Assembly (NCBI GenBank): GCA_964408185.1
Contig: CAYOYK010000039.1
Location: 1 to 23,102, forward strand
DNA: 23,102 nt
Source: CAYOYK01 sp964408185
Lineage (GTDB): Bacteria; Bacillota; Clostridia; Christensenellales; Aristaeellaceae
Direction: 5' to 3'
The translations under genes and the position numbers were made by a program. The notes under the pieces are model-generated. The model worked only from the letters and a program-made list of their open reading frames with translations. It did no database searches and was not told where the DNA came from. Each line of letters opens with the position of its first letter. Position 1 is the first letter of the stretch. Shown here one piece after another: positions 1 through 7,729 of the stretch.

Positions 1-154
1 CTCCATTCTACCAAATTCGGAGCCGCCCGTCTTTTTTCACTTATCTATTGTACCTTAACAATTTGACAAAATACAGCCTAAGTACAGCAACAAAACGGAC
101 GCGCCGTTCGTTGGAATACCAGTAACTACCACAACACGGAGAGGATGGAATCCC

Positions 155-1672
155 ATGAAGCGTTTTTTTCTCATTTTGCTGGCGCTTGCCTGCCTGAGCG
201 TCCCCGCACTGGCGGAGGACGCCGCCCCGGACGCGGAGCTGGCCGCGCTGCTTACCGCCGCGCACCCGGATTGCGCCGTCGCGGCCTTCGATCAATGGGG
301 CGATACCGCCTCGGCGGTGATGAGCGCAAACGGCCGCAACATCCTTTGCGTGGCGGAAAAGCGGAACGGCGCGTGGACGCTCGCGGTGGATAATCCTGCC
401 GCCCTTTGGCAAGGAAGCGACATCCCAAGCCTCCTGCAGGACTGCGATACTGCGCTGTTTTGGACGTATCGTCAGGGCAGCGTGACCACGGTGTACAGCG
501 CCAGCAGGCTGACGGACGCTTGGAGCCCGGTCTCCGTGATGCGCCGGGAGACGCAGGACGACGGCGGCTGCGACGAAACCGAAGTACTGTGGGATTCCGT
601 GCATGGGGGCACGCTCCAGTGCCGACGGTATCGCTGCGACGAAAACGACAATGTCCTTTCCCGCAGCGAATCCACGCCGCTTCCGGCAAAATGGCTGGCG
701 GATATCGTGCCGCTGGCATCCTTTGACGCGAGCCGCATCCCCGCCTTCGACGAGACGGAGTACGAGTACGCATGGCAGGATCTGCTGCAAAAGGCCGCCG
801 CCGAGCTTTTGCCGGACGATACCTTTCTGGGCGGCACCCTCGGCTGGGACGGCGAGGGCGTCGAGCTGTGGCTGCAACGGCCGGACGGCACGCGCGTGCT
901 GGTCGGCTGCACCTATGACGGCGAAACGCCGGACGGCTGGGCGCTTGTCACCAGCTCGCCCCTGCCGGAGGGCGCGGATTACGGGTATGAGAACTTTTCC
1001 AGCAGCCTGTGCCTCAAAGGCATTTTGGCCAATATCGGCCCGCATGCGGACGGCGGCTGGGGCGTGAGCTTGGTGATGTCCGATCAGGATGGGAGCGGGT
1101 TTTACATGGGCCGGGATTGGATTGCCGACAGCGCGTACCGCGTCCAGCGGATCGCCTTTGGCGAGCATCCATGGAGCGATATTTCCGCCATTGATTGGAA
1201 CAGCCTGCCCGCCACGCTCGACGAAGCCCTCGCGGCGCTGGATTGCAGCGGCTGGGCGGCGGTGAACAACCCCAACCCGGCGGATCGCCTGCACCTGCGC
1301 GCCGAGCCAAACAAGGACGCGACCTCGCTGGGCAAGTACTACAACGGCACGCCCGCGCGGGTGCTTGCGCGCGAGGGCGACTGGGCCCATGTATCGATAT
1401 TCGGCGTGGAGGGCTGGATGCTGACGCGCTATCTCGCCTTTGACGCGGACGCAAAGGAGGTCAAGCCCGCCTTTCCGACCGTGATGGCCGCGAACGACGG
1501 GGCTGAGCTGTTTGAGGGCATGTCGCTGGACGAGAGGATCGCAAGCCTTCCCGCGGGTCAGGAGATGCAGGTGCTGGGCATCGTCGGCGAGAAATGGGTT
1601 CACGTTTGGATCAGCGGCAGCGAGAGGACCGGCTATATGTACCAAGCGGAGGTTACGCCCGGCAACGGGTGA
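155..1672 (+). CDS. Secreted protein with C-terminal bacterial SH3 domains
   Basis: This is a 505-residue exported protein of unknown function. Residues 1-20 form a classical signal peptide: MKR, a leucine-rich core, then ALA before the acidic mature start EDAAPD. There is no lipobox cysteine at the cleavage site. Residues of about 370-430 form a bacterial SH3 (SH3b) domain, recognisable by LHLRAEP, a GDWAHV strand and GWM. A second, weaker SH3-like unit lies at about 450-503 (EKWVHVW). SH3b domains in exported Firmicutes proteins usually bind the cell wall or peptides, so an envelope location is inferred. The middle 350 residues match no family I recognise. The start is set by GGAGAGG at 138-144, ten bases before the ATG. 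The gene stands alone and converges on the larA-like gene with a one-base gap. In the upstream 154 bp, a good -35-like TTGACA (63-68) has no convincing -10 partner. Confidence 0.85.
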   Translation: MKRFFLILLALACLSVPALAEDAAPDAELAALLTAAHPDCAVAAFDQWGDTASAVMSANGRNILCVAEKRNGAWTLAVDNPAALWQGSDIPSLLQDCDTALFWTYRQGSVTTVYSASRLTDAWSPVSVMRRETQDDGGCDETEVLWDSVHGGTLQCRRYRCDENDNVLSRSESTPLPAKWLADIVPLASFDASRIPAFDETEYEYAWQDLLQKAAAELLPDDTFLGGTLGWDGEGVELWLQRPDGTRVLVGCTYDGETPDGWALVTSSPLPEGADYGYENFSSSLCLKGILANIGPHADGGWGVSLVMSDQDGSGFYMGRDWIADSAYRVQRIAFGEHPWSDISAIDWNSLPATLDEALAALDCSGWAAVNNPNPADRLHLRAEPNKDATSLGKYYNGTPARVLAREGDWAHVSIFGVEGWMLTRYLAFDADAKEVKPAFPTVMAANDGAELFEGMSLDERIASLPAGQEMQVLGIVGEKWVHVWISGSERTGYMYQAEVTPGNG

Positions 1673-1673
1673 G

Positions 1674-2939
1674 CTATTCCGCCATCGGTACGGTGCTGGC
1701 CGCGTGCGGCATCACGACGACGCGTCCCTTTTGCGTGTCGATTCCGGCCAGCAGCGCGTCCATGCTCGATACGCCCGCAATGCCCATCGGCGCGAGCGTA
1801 TCGGCGGGGATGTCCGTATACAGGCGGATGTGCGCGTGCTTGGCAGCCTCGCAGCACAGATAGAAGATGTACCCGGCGATGGTGTAGCCCGCGCGCAGGT
1901 CGCTATCCAGCGTGCCGCGCGCCTGAGACGCGCACCAGTCAAAGAACGCCGGAGGCCCGCCGCCCTCGTTGCAGCGGGCCAGCAGCAGCAGCGTGCCGCC
2001 CTCCCGCACCGCCTGCGAGGCGTTCAGCAGCGATTTGGCCGCCTGATACAGATTGATGTCCTTGGGGTAGCCGCCGCAGGAGGCCAGCACCACATCCACC
2101 CTTTGGCGGAGCGGCGCGCCCGCTACGCGCGTAACCACACGGCAGCTTTCCTCCCATGCCAAGCGCCAGTCGCCGCCGATCAGCGCGACGTGCCGCCCCT
2201 GCCCGTCGCAAACCACGTTGAGGCCGTATATCGGGCTTACCAGCGCGGCGGCCTCGGTCATATCCTCATGCACGGGATTGCCCGCCAGCAGGCCGCAGCC
2301 CGTCAGGGGGTTGGAGCGCGGCGCGTCCGGGTCGAGCGTGTGCAGGTGGTTCTGCGTCACGGTGTCCGCACCGGCAATGCCCGGCAGGATGCTCTTGCGA
2401 CCGCCGCCAAACCCCGCAAAAAAATGATGCACCGTGCCGCCGATAAGAATGACCTTGCGCCCTACGGCCAGCGGGTTGACCCGCACCACCGTGCCGCGAG
2501 ACGTGCGGCCGACGTCGGCCAAATCGCCGTAAGCGTTGTGGTTGATCACGCGCACGCGCACGTACACCGCCGGGGAGGCCAGCCTGCGCAGCTCGTCGTC
2601 CGTCTGCGCGCGGTGCGTGCCGACGGCCACCAAAAAGGCGATGCTCGCGTCCGGAATGCCCAGCTCGTCGTGCAAATAATCCAGCATCAGCGGACAGAGC
2701 AGATCCTGCCGCATCCAAAAGCGCGTGATATCGCTGATGACCACCGTGACCCGATCGGTCGGGGAGAGCAGGGCCTTGAGGGGCAGGCCGCCGACGGGCT
2801 GCTCCATCGCGCGCCGGAAGGCCGCCGGAAGATCCTCTATGGGCGCTGCGGGCGCGGCGTCCAGCGTTTGCACCTCTTTGCCGCAGAGGGTCACAGGCAG
2901 CGCCGCGTCGCCGTAGGCCAAGGAATAGCTTGCTTGCAT
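1674..2939 (-). CDS. larA: LarA-family nickel-dependent lactate racemase homolog (DUF2088)
   Basis: This 421-residue protein belongs to the LarA family, which interconverts the isomers of 2-hydroxy acids using a nickel-pincer nucleotide. Active-site landmarks are visible: SDITR (69-73), GTHR with His109, HH at 171-172 followed by FGGGRKS with Lys182 (the pincer-bound lysine position), HLH with His198/His200, and YPKD with Lys293. The length is normal for the family. I chose the ATG at 2939: GAGGTG sits six bases upstream, and a promoter -10 at 2959-2964 would place the alternative TTG at 2957 near or before the transcript start. No larB, larC or larE cofactor genes are nearby, so the cofactor must come from elsewhere in the genome. 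LarA homologs differ widely in substrate, so lactate is only the default guess. The gene is divergent from the tautomerase gene. Confidence 0.88.
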   Translation of the reverse strand: MQASYSLAYGDAALPVTLCGKEVQTLDAAPAAPIEDLPAAFRRAMEQPVGGLPLKALLSPTDRVTVVISDITRFWMRQDLLCPLMLDYLHDELGIPDASIAFLVAVGTHRAQTDDELRRLASPAVYVRVRVINHNAYGDLADVGRTSRGTVVRVNPLAVGRKVILIGGTVHHFFAGFGGGRKSILPGIAGADTVTQNHLHTLDPDAPRSNPLTGCGLLAGNPVHEDMTEAAALVSPIYGLNVVCDGQGRHVALIGGDWRLAWEESCRVVTRVAGAPLRQRVDVVLASCGGYPKDINLYQAAKSLLNASQAVREGGTLLLLARCNEGGGPPAFFDWCASQARGTLDSDLRAGYTIAGYIFYLCCEAAKHAHIRLYTDIPADTLAPMGIAGVSSMDALLAGIDTQKGRVVVMPHAASTVPMAE

Positions 2940-2958
2940 CGGTTTCACCTCGGCCAAC

Positions 2959-2986
2959 AGTATAACACGTTTTGGTGCGCAGACAA
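2959..2986 (-). promoter_or_regulatory. Probable sigma-A promoter of the larA homolog
   Basis: On the minus strand, -35 TTGTCT (2986-2981) and -10 TATACT (2964-2959) are separated by 16 bp. The -10 is preceded by TGT, an extended -10. Transcription would begin around 2952, leaving a short leader that just contains the GAGGTG ribosome binding site. Confidence 0.6.
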
Positions 2987-2996
2987 GCGGAAATCA

Positions 2997-3005
2997 TGCT
3001 ATACT
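2997..3005 (+). promoter_or_regulatory. Probable extended -10 promoter of the tautomerase gene
   Basis: TGCTATACT is an extended -10 element (-10 TATACT at 3000-3005). No good -35 is visible at 16-18 bp spacing, which is tolerable for an extended -10. The transcript would start near 3012, just before the AAGGGGG ribosome binding site. This favours the ATG at 3029 over longer starts. Confidence 0.5.
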
Positions 3006-3028
3006 GGTCGCGTGAAGGGGGAATGGCA

Positions 3029-3382
3029 ATGCCGTATATTAGAATTTCAACAACCCGCGCGCTGCTGCCGGAGGAGCGCGCCGCCCTGCGCAAGGAGGCG
3101 CTGGCGGCGATGACGGCCTTTGGGAAGCCCCGCGAAGCCGTGATGGTGGAGCTTCACGACGGCGTGGATGTGCGCAAGGGCACGCAGGAGAACACCTGCG
3201 CCTTTTGCGAGGCCCGCGTGCTGGGCGCGTATACCCGGCTGGCCGCCGATGAGCTGGCGATGCGCCTGAGCGAGTCCGTCGCGCGCATTGCGCGGACCGA
3301 CCCGATGTGCGTATATTTTTCCCTGTCAACGATGGACGCTTGCTATACCGACGGCAAAACCCCGCCCGGCAAACGCCCGTGA
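3029..3382 (+). CDS. MIF-like tautomerase with Pro-1 and CxxC motif
   Basis: This 117-residue protein belongs to the MIF branch of the tautomerase superfamily, cytosolic trimers that use an N-terminal proline as catalytic base. I chose the start that gives MPYIRIS, so that Met removal exposes Pro. AAGGGGG at 3014-3020 is correctly spaced for this ATG and too close to the ATG at 3023. The length matches MIF (115 residues) almost without gaps: Lys33 in GKP and Cys57/Cys60 in CAFC fall at the same positions as human MIF Lys33 and its CALC redox motif. The MIF-type C-terminal strand is present as VYFSLSTMD. The likely reaction is keto-enol tautomerisation of a phenylpyruvate-like acid; the true substrate is unknown. 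The divergent larA homolog also acts on 2-hydroxy acids, which hints at related substrates. This is inference. Confidence 0.83.
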   Translation: MPYIRISTTRALLPEERAALRKEALAAMTAFGKPREAVMVELHDGVDVRKGTQENTCAFCEARVLGAYTRLAADELAMRLSESVARIARTDPMCVYFSLSTMDACYTDGKTPPGKRP

Positions 3383-3443
3383 GGACAAAGCGGCAAACAA
3401 AAGCGCAAGCCTCAAAACGTGACAACGCACTTTTTTGATATGC

Positions 3444-3477
3444 TTTGGCGGATGTGCTCATCCGCCAAAATTTTTTT
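3444..3477 (+). terminator. Rho-independent terminator after the tautomerase gene
   Basis: A perfect 11-bp stem (3444-3454 with 3459-3469) has a TGCT loop and is followed by A and seven T residues. It lies about 60 bp past the tautomerase stop and insulates the chitobiose unit. Confidence 0.9.
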
Positions 3478-3556
3478 GGAAATCTTGCAGGGGTGGGGAA
3501 CGTCTATCAAGAAAGATACATCTGACTGGAATCGGGCGTGGATCAAATGTTTTAGT

Positions 3557-3570
3557 ATGTAACATTACAT
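3557..3570. promoter_or_regulatory. Palindrome upstream of chbP, possible operator
   Basis: ATGTAA-CA-TTACAT is a perfect inverted repeat with a 2-bp spacer, 43 bp before the chbP start. It sits in the short AT-rich patch between the terminator and chbP, where a promoter must lie. A clear -35/-10 pair is not resolvable there. Position and symmetry suggest a regulator site; no regulator gene is in the window. Confidence 0.35.
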
Positions 3571-3613
3571 TTATCCGCCCAGCCCGGCCAATACGGTGCG
3601 AGAGGTGCTTGCC

Positions 3614-5995
3614 ATGCGATACGGCCGATTTGACGATGAACACCGGGAGTACGTGGTGGAACGGGTAGACGTGCCCGTGTCCTTTACCAACTATCTGGGC
3701 ACCAAGACCATGGGCGCGGTGCTCAGCCACAACGCGGGCGGCTACCTGTGGCAGGGCAGCCCGCAGTATCATCGCATCACACGCTTCCGGCCCAACGGCG
3801 TGCCGCTGGACAGGCCGGGCCATTACGTCTACGTGCGGGACGACGATACCGGCGAGTATTGGTCGCTGAGCTGGCAGCCCGTGGGCAAGCCGCTCGATCA
3901 GGCCCGATACGAGTGCCGCCATGGCCTCAACTACTCCAAGTATCTGTGTGATTATCAGGGCATACACGGCCAGCAGACGCTGTTCATCCCGCTGGATGAC
4001 GACGCGGAGGTGTGGGACGTGCTCCTGCGCAACGACAGCGACAGGCCCCGCCATCTGAGCGTGTACGGCTACTGCGAGTTCAGCTTCCATCACATCACGA
4101 TGGACAACGAGAACTTCCAGATGAGCCTGTACGCCGCGGGCAGCCGCTATGTGGACGACGTGTGCGAGTACGAGCTGCATTATGAGGAAAACAGCCACCA
4201 GTATTTTGCCGCCAACGTTACGCCGGACGGCTTTGATTGCCTGCGCGACAGCTTTATCGGCGATTACCGCACGGAGACGAACCCCGTGGCCGTGGAAACG
4301 GGCCGCATGAGCGGCAGCCATGAGCTGTGCGGGAACCATTGCGGCGCGCTGCAAAAGAAGCTGACGCTCCAGCCCCGCGCGGAGGCCCGCTTGGCTTTTC
4401 TGCTGGGCACAGGCAACGCGGCCGTTGCCAAGGCCGTGCGCGCCAAATATACCCCCGCCGCGATCGACAAGGCGCTTGCCGACCTCGCCCGGTATTGGGA
4501 GGAGAAGCTCAGCGTTCTGCAGGTCAACACCCCCAACGCCGAGATGAACCGCAGCCTCAACCTGTGGAACCTGTACCAGAGCCAAGTCAACGTGACATTC
4601 AGCCGCTTTGCCTCGTTTATCGAGGTCGGCGGGCGCACGGGCCTCGGCTACCGCGATACCTCCCAAGACGTGATGTGCGTGCCGCACACCGACGCGGCCA
4701 TGTGCAAGCTGCGCATCGAGCAGCTGCTGCACGGGCAGGTGCGCGAGGGCTACGGTCTGCACCTGTTTGACCCCGCGTGGTTTGAAAAAACCAAGCAGCA
4801 GAGCTTCAAATCGCCGACCGTCGTGCCCACGCCGGATAAGGCCAGCATGATCCACGGCATCAAGGACGCGTGCGCCGACGACGCCATCTGGCTGGTGACG
4901 ACCATCTGCGAGTATATCCGCGAGACGGGCGAGCTTTCCTTCCTCGACGAGGTGATCCCCTATGCCGACGAGGGTGAGGACACCGTGTACGAGCACATGA
5001 AGACCATTTTCGATTTCTCCTTCAGGCAGGTTGGCCAGAACGGCGTGTGCAAGGGCCTGCGTGCCGATTGGAACGACTGCCTCAACCTCGGCGGCGGCGA
5101 GAGCGCCATGGTCAGCTTTTTGCTCATTTGGGCGGTCGAGCACTTCTGCGATATCGCCGAGCATACCGGGCACGCGGCCGACGCGGCGCATTACCGCGAG
5201 CTGAGCGACCAAATGCGGGTGACCTGCCAAGCCAAGCTGTGGGACGGCCAGTGGTTCCTGCGCGGCATTACGGGCGACAACCGTCCCATCGGCTCGCACA
5301 CGGCCAGCGAGGGCCGCGTGCACATGGAGAGCAACACGTGGGCCGTGGCCAGCGGGGCCGCCACCTACGAGCAGGGCGTCAGCGCCATGGACGCGGTGAA
5401 TGACAACCTCTACACCCCTTACGGCCTGATGCTCAACGCGCCCAGCTTCCATACCCCGGACGACAGCATCGGCTTTGTGACCCGCGTGTATCAGGGCGTC
5501 AAGGAGAACGGCTCGATCTTCAGCCATTCCAACCCGTGGGCATGGGTAGCCGAAGCGCGGCTGGGCCGCGGCGACCGCGCCATGAAGTTTTACGACGCGC
5601 TGCTGCCGGAGCGTCAGAACGACATCATCGAGATCCGCAAGGCCGAGCCGTACAGCTACTGCCAGTTTATCATGGGCAAGGATCATACCTCCCACGGGCA
5701 GGCGCGCCATCCCTTTATGACGGGCTCCGCCGGGTGGAGCTACTACGCCGCCACCAAGTACATGCTGGGCGTGCGCCCCATGCTGGACGAGCTGGTGATC
5801 GATCCCTGCATCCCCGGCGACTGGGACGGCTTTACCATGACGCGCAAATGGCGCGGCGCGACCTATCGCATCACGGTCAAAAACCCCGCGCATGTGCAAA
5901 AGGGCGTCAAGTCCATCGTGGCCGACGGCAAGCCGGTGGAGCACATTCCCTGCTATGGCGAGGGCGCGCATGAAATCGAGGTCGTGATGGGCTGA
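3614..5995 (+). CDS. chbP: N,N'-diacetylchitobiose phosphorylase (GH94)
   Basis: This 793-residue glycoside phosphorylase would split N,N'-diacetylchitobiose with inorganic phosphate into GlcNAc and alpha-GlcNAc-1-phosphate in the cytoplasm. Recognition is by close resemblance, from memory, to Vibrio chitobiose phosphorylase (about 800 residues) along the whole chain: the N-terminal NYLGTK and SHNAGGY segments, FIEVGGRTGLGYRD, SPTVVPTP, the catalytic motif RADWNDC (483-489, which holds the general-acid Asp), GVKENG with the ChbP-type IFSHSNPWAWVAE (the cellobiose enzymes differ here), and the C-terminal DPCIP and RKWRGATY. The ATG at 3614 follows AGAGGTG (3601-3607); an in-frame GTG at 3596 has no such site. 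A phosphohexomutase gene follows after 19 bp. No transporter or chitinase gene is adjacent. A cellobiose or other GlcNAc-disaccharide specificity cannot be excluded. Confidence 0.92.
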   Translation: MRYGRFDDEHREYVVERVDVPVSFTNYLGTKTMGAVLSHNAGGYLWQGSPQYHRITRFRPNGVPLDRPGHYVYVRDDDTGEYWSLSWQPVGKPLDQARYECRHGLNYSKYLCDYQGIHGQQTLFIPLDDDAEVWDVLLRNDSDRPRHLSVYGYCEFSFHHITMDNENFQMSLYAAGSRYVDDVCEYELHYEENSHQYFAANVTPDGFDCLRDSFIGDYRTETNPVAVETGRMSGSHELCGNHCGALQKKLTLQPRAEARLAFLLGTGNAAVAKAVRAKYTPAAIDKALADLARYWEEKLSVLQVNTPNAEMNRSLNLWNLYQSQVNVTFSRFASFIEVGGRTGLGYRDTSQDVMCVPHTDAAMCKLRIEQLLHGQVREGYGLHLFDPAWFEKTKQQSFKSPTVVPTPDKASMIHGIKDACADDAIWLVTTICEYIRETGELSFLDEVIPYADEGEDTVYEHMKTIFDFSFRQVGQNGVCKGLRADWNDCLNLGGGESAMVSFLLIWAVEHFCDIAEHTGHAADAAHYRELSDQMRVTCQAKLWDGQWFLRGITGDNRPIGSHTASEGRVHMESNTWAVASGAATYEQGVSAMDAVNDNLYTPYGLMLNAPSFHTPDDSIGFVTRVYQGVKENGSIFSHSNPWAWVAEARLGRGDRAMKFYDALLPERQNDIIEIRKAEPYSYCQFIMGKDHTSHGQARHPFMTGSAGWSYYAATKYMLGVRPMLDELVIDPCIPGDWDGFTMTRKWRGATYRITVKNPAHVQKGVKSIVADGKPVEHIPCYGEGAHEIEVVMG

Positions 5996-6014
5996 CCCAT
6001 CGGAAAGGAACACC

Positions 6015-7436
6015 ATGCCTGATATTTCGTTTGGTACCGGCGGTTGGCGCGCCATCATCGGGGACGGATTCACCAAGCAGAACGTGCAGCGGCTGGCCCT
6101 TGCCATCGCGCGCCGCATGCAGCGGGAGGATGTGGCCGACCGCGGCTTCTGCATCGGCTACGACCGTCGCTTTTTGAGCCAGCAGGCGGCCGAGTGGGCG
6201 GCCGAGATCATGGCGAGCGAGAACATCCACACCATGGTGATCAACCGCGAGGCGCCCACGCCGCTGATTATGTTTACGGTGCAGCATTACGGCCTGCCCT
6301 ATGGCATTGCCGTGACGGCCAGCCACAACCCCGCGCTGTACAATGGCGTGAAGCTGTTTACCAAGGGCGGCCGCGACGCGGTGGAGGCTGTGACCGACCA
6401 GCTGGGGCTGGCGGCCAACGCCGTCACGCCGGAGGAGCTCGCGCCCATGCCCTACGCGCAGGCCGTCCGCTCCGGCATCGTGAGCGAGATCAACCCGCAA
6501 AACGCCTACCTCGACGCGATCATCCGCGGCGTGAACATGGACGCCATCCGCAGCCGCAACCTGTCCATCGTGCTGGACCCGATGTACGGCGTAAGCCGCA
6601 CGTCCCTGCAAACCATTCTGCTGACCGCGCGCTGCGACGTCAACATCATCCACGAGCGGCACGATACGCTCTTTGGCGGCCGGCTGCCCGCGCCCAACGT
6701 GGATACCCTCGGCGCGCTGCAAGCCGCCGTGCTGGAGCGCCATGCCGACATCGGCATCGCTACCGACGGCGACGCGGACCGCTTGGGCATCATCGACGAT
6801 ACGGGCCGCTTTATCCACCCCAACGAGATCTTGGTGCTGCTGTACTACTACCTGCTCAAGTACAAGGGCTGGCACGGCCCGGCGGTGCGCAACGTGGCGA
6901 CCACGCACCTGCTCGACCGCGTCGCCGCCGCCTTTGGCGAGACCTGCTACGAGGTGCCCGTGGGGTTCAAGCACATCTCCGCCGCCATGCAGGAGCACAA
7001 CGCCGTGATCGGCGGCGAAAGCTCCGGCGGGCTGACGGTGCGCGGGCACATCAACGGCAAGGACGGCATCTACGCCGCCACCCTGCTGGTGGAAATGCTC
7101 TCCGTGACCGGCAAAAAGCTGAGCGAGCTGGTGCAGAGCTTGTACGGCGAGTTTGGCTCCGCCGTGATGACGGAGTACGACTGGCCGTTTGATCAGTCCG
7201 TCAAGGATCGCCTGCAAAAGCTGGTCATGGTGGATAAAAAGCTGCCGACCTTCCCGGTTGAGGTGACCGGCACCAACTACATGGACGGCTGCAAGGTGCT
7301 GTTTGAAAACGGCTGGCTGATCGTCCGCTTCTCCGGCACCGAGCCGCGCCTGCGCCTGTTCTGCGAGATGCCTACGCGGGAGCAGGCAAAGCAGCTCAGC
7401 AAGGTAATGGCGGATTTTTTGGGGCTGCCGATGTAA
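6015..7436 (+). CDS. Phosphohexomutase (phosphoglucomutase/phosphomannomutase family)
   Basis: This 473-residue alpha-D-phosphohexomutase moves phosphate between C1 and C6 of a hexose through a phosphoserine. All four domain signatures are present: TASHNP with catalytic Ser103, the Mg-binding DGDADR (251-256), the sugar-recognition loop GGESSGG (333-339), and the phosphate-binding RFSGTEPR (438-445). The gene starts 19 bp after chbP with AAAGGA as ribosome binding site, so the two are surely cotranscribed. In that setting the natural substrate is most simply GlcNAc-1-phosphate from ChbP, giving GlcNAc-6-phosphate for entry into glycolysis via NagA/NagB, which are not in this window. Family motifs alone do not separate glucose, mannose and GlcNAc specificities, so a general phosphoglucomutase role is also possible. 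Confidence 0.9.
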   Translation: MPDISFGTGGWRAIIGDGFTKQNVQRLALAIARRMQREDVADRGFCIGYDRRFLSQQAAEWAAEIMASENIHTMVINREAPTPLIMFTVQHYGLPYGIAVTASHNPALYNGVKLFTKGGRDAVEAVTDQLGLAANAVTPEELAPMPYAQAVRSGIVSEINPQNAYLDAIIRGVNMDAIRSRNLSIVLDPMYGVSRTSLQTILLTARCDVNIIHERHDTLFGGRLPAPNVDTLGALQAAVLERHADIGIATDGDADRLGIIDDTGRFIHPNEILVLLYYYLLKYKGWHGPAVRNVATTHLLDRVAAAFGETCYEVPVGFKHISAAMQEHNAVIGGESSGGLTVRGHINGKDGIYAATLLVEMLSVTGKKLSELVQSLYGEFGSAVMTEYDWPFDQSVKDRLQKLVMVDKKLPTFPVEVTGTNYMDGCKVLFENGWLIVRFSGTEPRLRLFCEMPTREQAKQLSKVMADFLGLPM

Positions 7437-7452
7437 CGCAAAGGCATACAGC

Positions 7453-7489
7453 AAAGCGCCGACCCGGTTTGATGCCGGGTCGGCGCTTT
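7453..7489 (+). terminator. Terminator of the chbP-mutase unit
   Basis: A perfect 15-bp stem (7453-7467 with 7475-7489) has a 7-base loop and starts 17 bp after the mutase stop. The GC-rich core AGCGCCGACCCGG is flanked by A-rich and T-rich ends on both strands, so it may also work for transcripts from the right. The T tract is short (TTT within the stem). Confidence 0.8.
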
Positions 7490-7496
7490 CGGCATG

Positions 7497-7702
7497 TCAA
7501 CAAAGTGGCTTTGCCACTTTGTTGAGGCTTGCGCTTTTCACCTGCAACCTGTTCGGTCGGCAGAGGGCCTCCCTCACAGAACGCGGCCGGTGAAAAGCGC
7601 AGGGAAGCGTTGCTTCGCAACGCCGCCGCCTTCAACGCACATGTCGCTGAAGGCGGAATCCATTTGGGGAGCGCGGCCCCACAAGCCCCTCACGGGGTTT
7701 TT
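7497..7702. other. Intergenic element of consecutive hairpins
   Basis: This gene-free stretch is packed with inverted repeats in series: a 13-bp perfect stem with a TTT loop (7497-7509/7513-7525); a 12-bp stem (7531-7542/7589-7600) enclosing a small GAGGG-CCCTC hairpin (7563-7575); GCGTTGC-TTC-GCAACGC (7607-7623); a 9-bp stem (7626-7634/7648-7656); TGGGG/CCCCA (7665-7669/7677-7681); and a terminator-like AAGCCCC-TCAC-GGGGTTT followed by TT (7683-7702). It contains no convincing ORF. On the plus strand it ends like a terminated RNA. On the minus strand it is the 3' region of the flavin reductase gene. It could be a structured RNA, a dispersed intergenic repeat (MITE-like) or a stack of terminators. 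I do not recognise the family. Confidence 0.55.
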
Positions 7703-7729
7703 AACAGGACAAAGCGTCGGGGGCGGGGT

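Noticed and set aside
63..91. Promoter with TTGACA upstream of the SH3 protein gene
   Set aside because: The -35 is perfect, but no acceptable -10 lies 16-19 bp downstream, so it is not listed as a promoter.
41..1645. Long minus-strand open frame opposite the SH3 protein gene
   Set aside because: It lacks a ribosome binding site and a recognisable domain, and has the Arg/His/Ala-rich composition typical of antisense frames in GC-rich genes. The plus-strand frame has a signal peptide and SH3 motifs.
3458..6154. 898-codon minus-strand open frame
   Set aside because: It is a shadow of the chbP gene. The plus strand matches GH94 throughout, and the minus frame crosses the terminator and the operator-like region.
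5907..7454. 515-codon minus-strand open frame
   Set aside because: It is a shadow of the phosphohexomutase gene, whose four catalytic motifs are intact on the plus strand.
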